Under the pieces are notes generated by a model. The model was not told the origin of the DNA. It saw only the letters and a list, made by a program, of their open reading frames with translations, and ran no database searches. Both the position numbers and the translations under genes were made by a program. Positions 47,287 to 58,495 of a stretch of 64,000 nucleotides of DNA are shown piece after piece. Every line of letters begins with the position of its first letter. Position 1 is the first letter of the stretch. Origin of the DNA: Turbatrix aceti (taxonomy: Eukaryota; Nematoda; Chromadorea; Rhabditida; Panagrolaimidae); NCBI GenBank assembly GCA_963969345.1, contig OZ017770.1:8255246-8319245 (forward strand), written 5' to 3'.

Positions 47287-47995
47287 CTAGGCCTGACCAT
47301 AAACGTCGCTGCAGATTTTGCTCACAACTTTTGTGAGCATCTCGTGAGGGTCAATGCCATCGCGCAAAATGACATCGGCGTTTTTCATGCTTCCGGCGAT
47401 GAATTCCTCGTAAGCGAACTTAACTAAGCGCAGATATTGGTCAATAACGAGTTCAAAGCTGCGGCCGTGCTGAACGGTCTCTCGTTCGAGGCGGCGAGCA
47501 AGACGGGTATCCGCGTCCGTGTCCACAAACAACTAAAACCAAAAGCTGTTATTTTGCCTAATAACGAACATAATCACCAACCTTAAGATCCAGAAGCTTG
47601 AGAATTTCAGGATCGTAAAAGGTCAGAATGCCTTCGACGACGATCACGTCCGCGGCGTGCATGACAATCTTGTTTTTCTCACGCAGATGAGTCCTGCAAT
47701 TGTAAACGGGGACCTCAACCGATTTTCCCTCGCTGAGACTCTTGAGACACTTGTACATCTCGGCGATGTCAAATGCGTCAGGCGTGTCAAAGTTGTATTC
47801 GTTGCGATCGGCGAGTTCTTGTTGTTGAGGAGTCAGTTCCTTGTAAAACGAGTTCATCTCCAGAATGGTGACCGTCGTCGGGTTGAGCTCCTTGGCGATG
47901 GCATGGGCCAATCGCTTCTTACCAGCAGAGCATCCTCCGGTAATTCCGATGATGTAAGGCATGATTACGCTCGTTTCGTCGATTCGCAGACGCAT
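47287..47995 (-). CDS. Uridine-cytidine kinase homologue with altered catalytic motifs
   Basis: Minus-strand exons 47995-47582 and 47532-47287, with a 49-bp intron, give 219 residues. Family features are plain: PYIIGITGG then a P-loop, YNFDTPDAFD, VPVYNCRTH, VIVVEGILTFYDPE, and LFVDTDADTRLARRL. UCKs salvage uridine and cytidine to their monophosphates. Two key positions differ. The Walker A motif ends GGCSAGKK, with Lys27 where Ser/Thr binds Mg-phosphate, and the motif usually read as SQDSFY is EMNSFY, so Asn48 replaces the catalytic Asp. The protein may be a pseudokinase. The rest of the fold is complete, so it is not a decaying gene. The frame stays open upstream to an acceptor ATTTTAG at 48065-48064 without an earlier ATG. 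I chose ATG 47995 as the first start after a likely trans-splice site; ATG 47962 is a shorter option. Confidence 0.88.
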
Positions 47996-48069
47996 GTTAT
48001 TTTGATTTTGAGTCAAGGACGCGAAAACCTTTGATTTGTTCAAAAACGGCACACAGTTGATGTCTAAAA

Positions 48070-48590
48070 TTAATAAGTTTATTTTATTTTTCGCCTAAAA
48101 AAACCAGAAAGATCGCTAAACCAAGATAACAGAGCGAAGACAATCAGGAAAACTGTCGCACGATGAACAATTTTTCCACCGCAACACGCTCGTTTGAGGA
48201 ACGCTTTTTTTCCAACACAAGGCGTTCAATATAAAAAAAGCATTAGGCATTCACATTTAGTGTTTTGACTGCAGAAGGGGGGCAGAACACAGCTTTATTC
48301 ATCAAAAATGCTTGAAAGAGACAAACAATGAGCAATTCGGAGGACGATGATACACGTGTGCCTTCTCTAACATGTTGTAAACAACATTGATTTCTACAAA
48401 TGCATGAAATGTATCGGAACATAAAAAATGATCTCTTAACACACAAAAAAATATTAAAATCTAATGCGAATTTGAGTTAAATACATATGTATTATAAATA
48501 TACCAAAACCATATAAAAAACAGGTGAACATAAATGTTGGTCTTTTCGATCAATGTCATTTAAAGGGAACACTAAAAATAAGAATTATAA
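48070..48590. other. Intergenic region, no gene seen
   Basis: Upstream flank of the uridine-kinase-like gene. Open frames are short and lack coding character. Confidence 0.4.
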
Positions 48591-48599
48591 TCTGGCTGT

Positions 48600-48720
48600 C
48601 CCAGATTTATTCCCGTTTTGTCGGGTACGCGACCCGAAAACCCGAAATGAACCCAAAACTTTCGGGTACCCGACCCGAAAATCCGACCGGACCAGACCCG
48701 AACCCGAAATTTTTTGACAA
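48600..48720. repeat. Degenerate CCCGAA-type repeat
   Basis: Units such as GTCGGGTACGCGACCCGAAAA and CAGACCCGAACCCGAAA. The translated frames are low complexity on both strands (for example NPTGPDPNPK), a common source of false gene calls. Confidence 0.65.
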
Positions 48721-48894
48721 AACCTGTATTTTTTGTACTCAAAAAAAATAAATTTTTCACATATTCTAAATTTTCGCATTTATAAGCGTTTGAAATCATC
48801 ATACTGCAGTTTTGAGAATAAAAATGTAAAATATATTTCAAGATTTTTGGTAAGAAAATTTACATTTTTAAGGCCCTTTGTGTTTTTTCTTTTT

Positions 48895-49035
48895 TTCGGG
48901 TACCCGAACACGAAGATTCGGGTACGCAACCCGAAAACCTGACCCGAACCCGAAATATCGGGAACCAACCTAAAAACCCGAAATTTTGGGTTGAATTCGG
49001 GTTCGGGTCGGGTTTCGGGTTGGGTACCCGACAAC
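48895..49035. repeat. Degenerate CCCGAA-type repeat with internal inversion
   Basis: Begins with TTCGGGTACCCGAA, continues with ACCCGAACCCGAAA and reverses to GGGTTCGGGTCGGGTTTCGG. It is separated from the preceding block by 175 bp of AT-rich DNA, and the blocks may be one element with an AT-rich core. Confidence 0.65.
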
Positions 49036-49039
49036 ACTG

Positions 49040-51330
49040 ATTTATTCCCGACCGCGTGATAGTTTATCAGTCCAATATGGATTTAGAATATTCACGATCC
49101 TGTGGCTACTCTTTGCGTCCGTGTCCCCGGTTTTCATATTATTTTCTTTCAATTTTTTTTAACGACGACTGTTTTGATTTGAAATGGTGATACATAAATG
49201 TTTACATCATATCGGGCACGGGATGATGCTTTCATGCGTGTTTTGTAAATATAGTATATTTTAGACTTGTTTGATGCATTTGTTTTCCAAATATATCGAA
49301 ATTTGATTCAAGAATTCTGACCTTTTAATTTGATTTTTAATCATCATTTTTAATCATCATGTGGTCCCTATGTGAGGACCTTACAAAAAAACAGCACTAA
49401 CAAAATGTTAAATTTCCTTTGTCGTTACCTGAAAAGGCATAAAAATGTCAGGCAAAGAACAGCACATGAAAATTACCCCCTGTATCAATGAACGCCCAAA
49501 ATACGAATGCAATATTTTTTTAATTCATAAATTACGCTTTTAACAGATTAGTTAATGAAAGGAATGATACATTTGAGTTACAGATGTATTTTTAAAGGAG
49601 TACAGAAATGTCACCGCCAATTTAGTCATTTATGATAGTTATCGTCTTAAAAATTACGTTTTTTTGTTGCAGGATTGTTATATACATTGAGAATGGATAA
49701 CTTGAGCACAAGCAATCACACTACGGATCGTGTTGCTTGCGTCTTTGATATTTAGCTCCTGAACTGGTCTTACACATTTTCTGACCTTGTTGTGTATTTA
49801 TATTGTCAGATCGACAAACGGATTACGGATGTTTAAGAAAGGAATAGATATTAGTTTAAGTATTGTTTTGTCTTTGTTTTAGTTTGTGAGCTGCTCACGG
49901 CCGCCGAGCGTTCTGGCGGAGATCCAATCGTCATTGCCGTGCAATTTGTTTGCGCGGCACTGCCACTGCGCCGCTGTCAGAAATTGCACAAAAGATCACT
50001 ATTTATTTTTTTTTAATTTTCTGTGTTTATGAATGATAAAAATTCAAAAAAATTTGGCGAGATATGACATCAAGGATCAGCATATTGTACAACATAATAT
50101 TATCGTTGATTACAGATTTGCCTGAAACACTGTTTTTTGTGGTAAATGTATTGTTCAAGGTGAAAAACAGCGTACAAACTATTTACTAGCTGGACAACAG
50201 CAAAAACATCAAGGAAGTAGTGCTTGCTTTTAGTAGCTCCACCCCCAATTTGAACCCCTTAAATTCAAGCAAGTTTGCACAACCAAGTGGTCATTAAGAG
50301 TTTTTTATCGATTGCGATTGATAACACGTAAGAAGCTTAAATTTGATTTCATGTACATACATAGTTTTCAAAAATTTAACACTCCGGAGTCATTCCTTGT
50401 GAGTATACAAAGAACAGCCTAATTTTCTTCAATTAGCAAAAAAAAGTGTTTTATTCCTTTTCCCTTTTTCTTCACGTATCTCTCGTTGTTGCTGTTAATT
50501 TTTTGTGAACAAAATCAGCGCTCTTTGCTCGCGAAAGACGAACACTGATCACGTCCCCTCAATCAGCAAGACTACGTTGGTTGCTCGGTTCGTTGTCCTG
50601 TGTTTTTTTTTTTTAATTTTGCGTGCTCGCTCAATCAAGCCGTAGTTGTTTGCATTGAATGCTGCGTGCTATCCGGCCTGCGATCTCAGCTAGCAGTCGT
50701 CCGGCTACTGGGGTTTTTCTTACTTGGTTCCGCGTACATTGCATCGTTGACCTGACCTACCTGTGAAAAGGGTGCTGTCCGTTCACTTACTTGAGGTCCG
50801 TTAGCCCCGCGTTAGTAGTATAATTTATGTTGTCATCGTTTTCTCATTCTCGTTATCGCAGACAGAGTTGTTCTTTTTTGTCTGTTTTATGAATTGCTTT
50901 CCTTTTGTTGTCGAGGCAACGTATCCTTTTTCCGCATTTTTTTAAATGGACCGTTGTATTTTTTTAAAAGATGTACACAACATTTTTTTGAATGTTTTTT
51001 CTTCTTTTTTTTTGGTTACGTTACGGACGATAAAAAAGTACACAAGTTGCGTATGTTGCATTTTTATGTATTTTTCCGCGCTGTTTTTCCTTGCATTTTT
51101 TGGTGCATTGTTTTTTTGTTTTCGATTATCACGCATTATTTTTTTTTGTTTACAATTAAATGGGCCAATTGGTCATATCTGAGACCCAATCGTAGTCCTT
51201 TATGTCATGTTGATGTCATCTACTCTAACTATCGGAGTGGTGCGGTGCCGCTCATCGTAGCGTACACCTTTTTTGCAACAGGTGGACAAATAAGAGAGTA
51301 CACAATGTTCTTTTTGGTGTTTGTGCTTTC
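49040..51330. other. Intergenic region with two GC-richer patches
   Basis: At 49881-49985, after the acceptor-like CTTTGTTTTAG, a plus frame reads CELLTAAERSGGDPIVIAVQ and onward. At about 50560-50810 there is another GC-richer patch. Either could be an upstream (possibly untranslated) exon of the Smad gene. The first shows no MH1-domain motif. The rest is AT-rich. Confidence 0.3.
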
Positions 51331-51334
51331 ACAA

Positions 51335-51436
51335 ATAGTTGTTAAAAATTAATTTTAAAAATAAAAATAGTTGTTAAAAAGAAAATTAATTTTAAAAATA
51401 AAAATAGTTGTTAAAAAGAAAATTAATTTTAAAAAA
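51335..51436. repeat. AT-rich tandem repeat, period about 32-37 bp, three copies
   Basis: ATAGTTGTTAAAAA starts copies at 51335, 51367 and 51404, each followed by ATTAATTTTAAAAATAAA, with small length differences between copies. Confidence 0.75.
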
Positions 51437-51789
51437 TAATTTTGACTTCGGACATCTTAAAAATTTTATACGTTGAACGTGTTATAATCAAAAGGATCTG
51501 TCATCAACAAATTGCACCTAAATCCTGGAATTTTGTAAAGCCAGTGTTCTTAGCGAAGATGAAAGATGGATTTTTGCGCGAGGGCATTCAGGATTATGGT
51601 TTTTAGCCGTAAAAAATTGCGTGTTTGACTATTTGGACTCAAAGGAGACGCTAATGAAAAACTGAAAAACATAACGTTGATTCGGTGTGACTTTGTTGAC
51701 GCATTTATAACCCGCGACTTTTTCAAACGCGTTCAATCCATTTTTTACAATTATTTTTTCACAATTTATAGGCATCCACATTGTGTGCA

Positions 51790-53138
51790 ATGAACCAAAG
51801 AGATATGACATCGTATCCAACTTCTACGGGTGAGGCACCATCGTCGTCTAGTCAACTGCCGCCTGCACAGATACTGCCTTCCGTCCACCAATGGTGTCAA
51901 AATAACCTAGAATCGACTTTTGCAGCTCAAATGGCAAATGCCGATCATTTTAGCACTCTGCCTTCTTCTTCAAATCATTTGCCACATATTCCAATGGTCA
52001 CTAATGATTTTAACAATTTTTCAAATTTTCGATCGTTAATGCAGCCATCCGTATCTGACAATCACGATGAAACCATGACAGAAGCGCCTTTTGGCACCTC
52101 TTCTGATGACTTTGACAACCATTTTGGTCAACAGCTTCCGGTTAACAGCGGTGTGGATTCGGCGACATCATCTGAAACAGAGGCGCCAGATTTTTCGATT
52201 CCTTGGACGGATGCAACGCCTCCGTTCAATCAGAACAGTCTTGAAGAATACTGCGCAGCGCGATCCATTCGACCGGTTGTCTACTGCTCGACTTTCAAGT
52301 ATCAAAGCTTGCATCCAACATCAATCCAAAACGTTAATCTTGAGTCACCGACTCCAGAAAAAGTTCAGAGAGCCAGGAGAAGCCTAAATATTCGATCGCT
52401 GCTTAAAATGTTCCAGGCAAAACCCAAAAAGGAAGACGTCAAATTTGTGGATCAGTCGATTCCTCAATTTCGGACACTGACAGCTGTGACCCCGCAATCA
52501 TGGTGTCATGTTCATTATTATGAATTCAATAAGAAAATCGGTGAAATTTTCAAGGCTCTTACACCGGAATTTACGATCGACGGTCTCTGCGCGCCGTCAA
52601 GTTCAACGAGATTCTGTCTTGGAGCTATTGGAAATCCGTCACGAGACCCAGTTGCTGTCGCAACCAGACGTCAAATTGGCAAAGGATGCAAGTAAGTATT
52701 TTGATTTATTTTTTTATGCAAATAAACAAATTTTTTGGTTGCAGAATCATTCAGACTGATACAAATATCGTTGTTGTTTCGCAGTGCGTATCGCCAATTT
52801 TTATACAATCTCCGGTGCATGCGCTTCATAGCAACGACCATCCCTCTACCGTCTACCGTCTTCCCCCAGAAGGCTCAATGGAGATCTTTTCGCACAACTA
52901 CTTTGCATTTTGCGTCGCTGACGCCAGAGCAAAACGCAACCTCAACACAATGTTCACTCTTCTGCAGCTCTGCCAAGTCAGAATGTCGTTCATAAAGGGA
53001 TGGGGCTCGGACTACCGACGGGGAAGCATCTTTGATACCCCTGCATGGGTTGAAATTCAGCTTTCGGATGCGCTGGCCATGCTTGACTACGAAGTTCAAC
53101 GCATGCAACCTACTGAATCCGTGAACAGTAGAAGCTGA
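51790..53138 (+). CDS. Smad protein without an MH1 domain (DAF-14-like)
   Basis: Exons 51790-52691 and 52745-53138, phase 2 join, 431 residues. The first ~235 residues are Ser/Pro/Asn-rich and show no MH1 DNA-binding domain. From W238 an MH2 domain is clear: [67 protein letters not shown], and the L3-loop block [14 protein letters not shown]. The C-terminus, SVNSRS, ends in Ser-x-Ser like the receptor-phosphorylated tail of R-Smads. R-Smads carry TGF-beta signals to the nucleus. In C. elegans DAF-14 is an R-Smad lacking MH1 that acts in the dauer pathway, and this architecture fits it, though orthology is inferred. The MH2 is diverged. An acceptor TTTATAG lies 18 nt before the ATG, so the lack of MH1 is unlikely to be a missed upstream exon if trans-splicing occurs there. 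Confidence 0.88.
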
Positions 53139-54746
53139 AACTCGATTTCGTTTTTCTTAAGATTTTTTTGCCTGTCATGCTTATTTTTTTAACGCTTTGT
53201 TTTAGTTTTTTGTTGCTTAGCATTATTTTCATGATAAAATTTTGTAGCCAATTTTGCTTTACTAAGTTATGAAACAAGATAAATATACCGTTTTCCGAGA
53301 CGTTTACCTCTAAATAGCATTTCAAATAGAGACTCGATTATTTAAAAAAAATAAATAATTTATTTGATAACATTTGATTTTGGAAAAAAACTGCATAAAT
53401 TGTTGACTGGAAAATTGAATTTCTCGCAAATAAATTAAAAATTGTTATTGAAATGTTTTTTAAGCAAATAAACGTGTACCGTTTTCGTTTTCTGGAGTGC
53501 AAGAACCAGATGCACCAAAAGCCCCCCGATTTTATACGCCCGCGATCATCTTTAGCGGGCGTTTTTGACGAGAAGCCGAAACAATTCCAAAGCGTGTCAG
53601 ATCACGACAAGAGTGTGACTTCCTAAGCCGGCACGAGGCGGCACCTGATGATTCATTAGAACGCATTGATATCAGCAGCATTTGTGTCATGTACTGCGAA
53701 TATGCAGTCAAGAAAACCTTGCGACCGGCACGAATGACTAAACAACATTCATAAACATTCATGAACATAAAAAAAAAAGTTTTTTGCCTGTGTATTTTAT
53801 TTCAAACTCCTCAAAGGAAAATAAGTTGATGTTTTAATTTAAACTTAATAAAGAAGAACCCAATGCATTAAAATATAAAAAAAATTCAAATTGATGGATT
53901 GCGTTAAGCAAAACTTTTTTTGATGTTCAAGTGATACGGTGAAAGGCGTGTCATTTGTGAACAGCCATTCCTCGCTGGGTGATGAAAATGACTTCGAAAA
54001 TTCATCATCAGAGAATTACGGTATTTATGTATATTTTTCGACAGAGCGACTTTTTCCAATTGCATTACAGCGAAACAGAAAACATGGATGTTATGATTTT
54101 GAGCGCCACGGATGACACTGCTATCTACCGTTACGCGCGTATTTTGTGTGTCTAATTTTAAATCGAAAAAAAAACCGCAGCCACAACAAATTTCGCTCTG
54201 AGTCTCTGTGCAGGACACACTATCAACGGTCCCATGATTCATTTCCATTTTTTGTGTAAATTCGTTTCCGTTAACAAACGGAAGAAAATATATAATCATA
54301 GAGCTCATAGGAGCATGCGGTAAACGTTCCAAACTGTTTTCTCTTGTTTAAAATTATTTTTAAACATAATTTAACAAAATTTACATTGAATAAAAAATTT
54401 TCTCAGCGCATGTACATGTTTTTTTAAGGCTGTGTTGTTACCGTTTTTTAATGTTTTTTTACGCTGCGAATTGAATTTTTTCATTATCGTTCTAGCTCGT
54501 ACCAGTGTTTGATTAAAAAAAAACTGACCGTTGCTGTGAAGCATAAGTTTTTTTTTTTTATTATTTTGCCTCTCTTCTCTCCTTTAAAAAAGGTCATATA
54601 GAAAAAAGAATGCCGGGTCCGGGCATCGCAGCTCCGGTATCCTCTATGTATGCTAGAGAAACCGAAAAGCCATAGAAAAATGTGTAATCGTCATTGCACA
54701 CACATCTGTGTGCTGAAATTGTTTTTACTCTTAATTCGGGGTTTTT
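53139..54746. other. Intergenic region, no gene seen
   Basis: AT-rich. Minus-strand frames at 53532-53768 and 53904-54332 lack splice borders and homology I could recognise. Confidence 0.4.
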
Positions 54747-54781
54747 AGTCATAGTTCAATCGATATCGCTTTCATCATATC

Positions 54782-56230
54782 ATGCCACTGAAAAATAATG
54801 CTGTAGGGCCATTGCAAGCCCGTAAACGGCATCATTCTCTTCGAGACGAGACTGATCGGCGACCGTCTGTTGTTCGTCGCACTGCCATGCTTCATGCTCT
54901 ACAAATTTCATCGGGTTTGGCATCAATCAGTGAGTCGTCTGAGCGTTTTACGGAATCGGGTGGCGAATCGACGTGAGTTTTTTTGCTTAAAGTTCAAACT
55001 TGTTTTCTTTTTGCATAACAATTTTTATTCGTATGTAGTAGCAACACGATGTGTCTGAACCCGACGGAAAAAATAAGCATCAAATCATTCAAGTGGCTGA
55101 AATACATCAACCAAGGCACCTTCGGAAAAGTTTATCTAGCAACCCGAAAAGAGAAACTTTTTGCCATAAAAGCTTGTATTAAGAACAACCTCGGTAGTGA
55201 GTCAAGTCAATAAATTTCTGTTTTGTCCGCACATAATCTTTGAATTTGTAGGCGGCATTCCAAAAAAGGCTCAGAATGAGAAAAAAATCTTGGCTCAATT
55301 AGATCATCCTTTTATAATAAAAATGTACTATGGTAGGTTTTTATGCAACAGCAAGCATCGGTTATGCAAATAATTTTTTTAGCATTTCAAACCGTCAAAA
55401 TGACTTTTTTGGTTCTTCGTTACTATAACGGATCTGATCTTTTCGACCGAATTTGGCAAGTGGTTGGTTGTTTTTGAAAATGCGTGTCTGTCGCAAATCT
55501 GATTTTTTCGTAGAAACAAATGTCGGAGTCCGAAGCGGCATTTTACGTCACCGAAATCATTCTGGGGCTTACATACCTTCATCAACACGGTATCATCCAC
55601 CGAGACCTAAAACCTGCAAAGTTTGTTGTCTTCATTCAACTTGGTGTAACGTGTTCTTTCAGCATTCTGATCGACGACGGAGGCCACATTGCACTTTCGG
55701 ACTTCAATCTGAGCAAGCAGGTGACGTCGGAGCGTGACAGGGCCTACACCTTCTGCGGAACGATAGATTACATGGCACCCGAGGTGTTGGACCTCAAAGG
55801 ATACACGTTCTGTGCCGATATCTGGTCCCTAGGGATAATCATGTACGAAATGCTGGACGGCAATCGACCGCTGAGTGACAAATCCAATACCGAAGAAAGC
55901 CAAGAGAAAATAAAATCTTCAATTGAAAATCATATGGCCATTTCCTATGTAGGAAAGGAGTTTCTAAACGCGATCCTGAAGCCGGACCCGTGTCAACGTC
56001 TTGGCAGCGGTTATTCCGGAACGGCAGAACTGAAGAACCACACTTACTTTTACTTCTACAATTGGGACGCTGTGCTGAACCGTACATACAACGCGCCATT
56101 TATCCCCCAAGCGAAAAACATTAACGATATCGAGCCTGATGAGATTCCAAAAGAATCTGTGTTTCAAGAAAAACCGTGCAGCAATCTGTGGTTTCAAGGA
56201 TTTTCTTACACGTGCGAAGAAAACTTGTAA
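54782..56230 (+). CDS. AGC-family protein kinase, RSK/S6K-like, with DFN in place of DFG
   Basis: Exons: 54782-54972, 55039-55193, 55252-55332, 55383-55459, 55514-55620, 55663-56230, in frame, 392 residues. Landmarks are the nucleotide loop ([11 protein letters not shown], first Gly replaced by Asn), the Lys in FAIKA and the helix-C Glu in NEKKIL. HRDLKPAN, the activation segment [14 protein letters not shown], and a C-tail ending in a hydrophobic motif FQGFSYT complete the set. The AYTFCGT and FQGFSYT motifs are closest to the N-terminal kinase of RSK and to S6K, which are activated by PDK1-type phosphorylation. The magnesium motif reads SDFNLSK, so the Gly after Asp-Phe is Asn; the catalytic Lys, Asp and Asn are kept, so activity is possible but uncertain. 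The 42-bp intron 55621-55662 has no stop and a length divisible by three. The exon 2 acceptor is a TAGTAG tandem, which would add or drop one residue. An acceptor TTTTTAG lies 33 nt before the ATG. Confidence 0.88.
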
Positions 56231-57180
56231 ATAAGTAGTGAAGAACAGTTTATGAACAATCGTCCCGATACTTTTTTTTTAGTTTTTTGTAGTTTTTTAA
56301 CTTCCAACAACGTTGTATGTACCTACTAAAGATTACTTGTTTTCCTCTTTGTAGCGTGAATGTCTACTTCGCTCTTTTTTTCTATGTACAACTTTTTCTG
56401 CATTTTGGTATCAAATCTTTCATGTGGTTCAACGTGCAAAATTTTGCATAAAAAAACAATAATTCATATGTATTTTTATAATATTTGTCAACAGTTTTTT
56501 GTATTTGAAAACAGTGTCTTGTATAAAAAATGATTTTGGATAAAAAAAGAGAATAAGAAGAAACAAAAAAAAGAAACCCACTTCTTAAATAAAAAAAACT
56601 GAAATATCATGACCGTTTTGTGCGTTCCGGGTTTGTCGTTAAATTCATAAGTTGCTATCCAGTAACCTTTGCCTGACTGCATGACCTTTTTTATACCGAA
56701 CGCAAACCGAGTAACTGCAGTAATGTTTTTTTCTCCGGTCCTTGCAAAAACTCATACAATGTAGACAGTGACAGAAATAAATATCGGTTCTTCACTGTGA
56801 CTGTTTATAAAGCTTAGACTTTTTTTGTGACGATCTATGCTAGTTGCATACATTTATCGATACACAAAGCGCCCAAAACTGCTTGAAGTTTTAAACCTTC
56901 TTTGTTGTACATTTCAGGGAAGCGAACTTCTCTGTTTGATATATTACCCTTAGCATTGATTGACATCATAGGCGTAATCTACGATATCGCCTTTTTTCCT
57001 TGTCTTGCATATTATGGCGTAATTGTAAACTATATTGTAACTGTAACCATAAACCGCACTTGACTTGTGATGCTAGATCGTGGCAAATTGACTGGACAGT
57101 CATTTCGCGCTAACGATGAGCGAAAGTTCTCAAATAGCAAGGGTCAAAAGGCGGTGCTTTAAAAGAATAGTTGGCAATAA
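56231..57180. other. Intergenic region, no gene seen
   Basis: 3' flank of the kinase gene and upstream flank of the next gene. AT-rich, no coding frame recognised. Confidence 0.45.
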
Positions 57181-57231
57181 GAAAAGTTTTCAGACAAGGC
57201 ATAGTATGTGCTAAGCGATCGTCCGTGCAGG

Positions 57232-58002
57232 ATGCAAAATGAAATCAATGCTCCGGATTTTTCCACTGAAACCAATCCGTTCGGCTTCACGGATCAGTTG
57301 ATTTCGTTTCAAATCCTAAGTGTAAAGCACAGTCTTCTGCCTGGTAAATATTGTTTTCCCGCGTTATCTTTACTGATTGCATAAAAAAAATTTTCAGGAG
57401 ATTACAAAGTAGAAATTCAATTTTTTGTCGTCCTGCAAAGCTCTCAAGGTTTTTCCCAGCTTCATCCAATAGTATATCCTTTTACGACGGATATTAACAA
57501 TAATGATCCAGATAACGCAATCACCATAGACATTCCGTATGAAATCATGGATGAACTAGTACCAGGCGTTACCGGATTTCTGGTAGCTAAAGCTCGGTTT
57601 TTTCTGCCGTCCGATGCTTTGATGCCGTCGGTTGACGATCATGATCGCAGCATGCAAGAAACTGCAGAACAAAAGACAAACTTCCAGTGCAAGTACAACA
57701 CGAGAAAGCTTCGACGAGATCCTACAAATGCAAATGATGTAATTATGATTGGTGCAAGAAAAATCATTGCAGCAAAGTCGGCAAATTTATCATTGGTCTT
57801 GATGTGAGTTTACAAATTTCATTGCAGAGCGATTTAATTTTTGTACTTTAGTGAACCTGACAAACACGGATTAGATTTTTCATCCGACGGAAACATTGTT
57901 CCTCGTATCATTAAGATTTCAAACAAAGCATTCAATACCCCCTTCATTTTGATGGCATGCGAATTGACGAAATTCGACGACACGGAAATCGACGAAGAAT
58001 AA
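57232..58002 (+). CDS. Unrecognised protein, 222 residues
   Basis: Exons 57232-57343, 57398-57803, 57852-58002, with phases 1 and 2 at the joins. The start is MQNEINAPDFSTETNPFGFT. The middle is rich in beta-strand-like alternation (GDYKVEIQFFVVLQSS, ITIDIPYEIMDELVPGVTGF), then a basic stretch KYNTRKLRRDP. The end is FNTPFILMACELTKFDDTEI. No signal peptide or membrane span. The pattern suggests a folded beta-rich intracellular domain, but I do not recognise the family. An acceptor AGTTTTCAG lies 38 nt before the ATG, and a polyadenylation signal AATAAA at 58094-58099. It lies tail-to-tail with the SAND gene on the minus strand, about 490 bp apart. Confidence 0.7.
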
Positions 58003-58093
58003 ATTTTTACTTAAATTCAACATTACTTTTTCATTGTCCATATTTTTTTCATTGCTTATTTTCTATTTTGTTTTGCCTTTTTTTGCATGTAAC

Positions 58094-58099
58094 AATAAA
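58094..58099 (+). terminator. Polyadenylation signal AATAAA
   Basis: It lies 91 nt after the stop codon of the 57232-58002 gene. Confidence 0.5.
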
Positions 58100-58495
58100 T
58101 GTATTTATTAATTAAAATAAATTTGTAAAGTTAAATTTTTTAAATGCAAGTATAGCGCGACTGCATAAAACAGTTTTTATCGCGGAACCGATGAAATATA
58201 GATCGTCACCAACGAATGCAATGTAGAACACACAAGAAATACAGTATGAAAAAGTGTATGTCAGAGATTATTGATAATGATTTCTTTGCGTTTTGCAGAG
58301 AGGGGTTGCACTATCAGAACATATATATTATAGTATCAGACATCTCAAGATTTTTTAAAACGTGAAATTATGAAAATTTTAAAACACAAGATTAATTATA
58401 CAAAGAGTCATTGTCAATGATTAAAAAAAAGTGTCAGAAATAAAAATCAAAAAATTTAGTAAAAAAAGATGTCAGGTACATAGATGTCAGGTTTT

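Noticed and set aside
55514..55700. Reading straight through 55621-55662 as coding in the kinase
   Set aside because: Removing the 42-bp intron restores the invariant Asn after HRDLKPA and the motif NILID; read-through is kept only as a possible retained-intron isoform.
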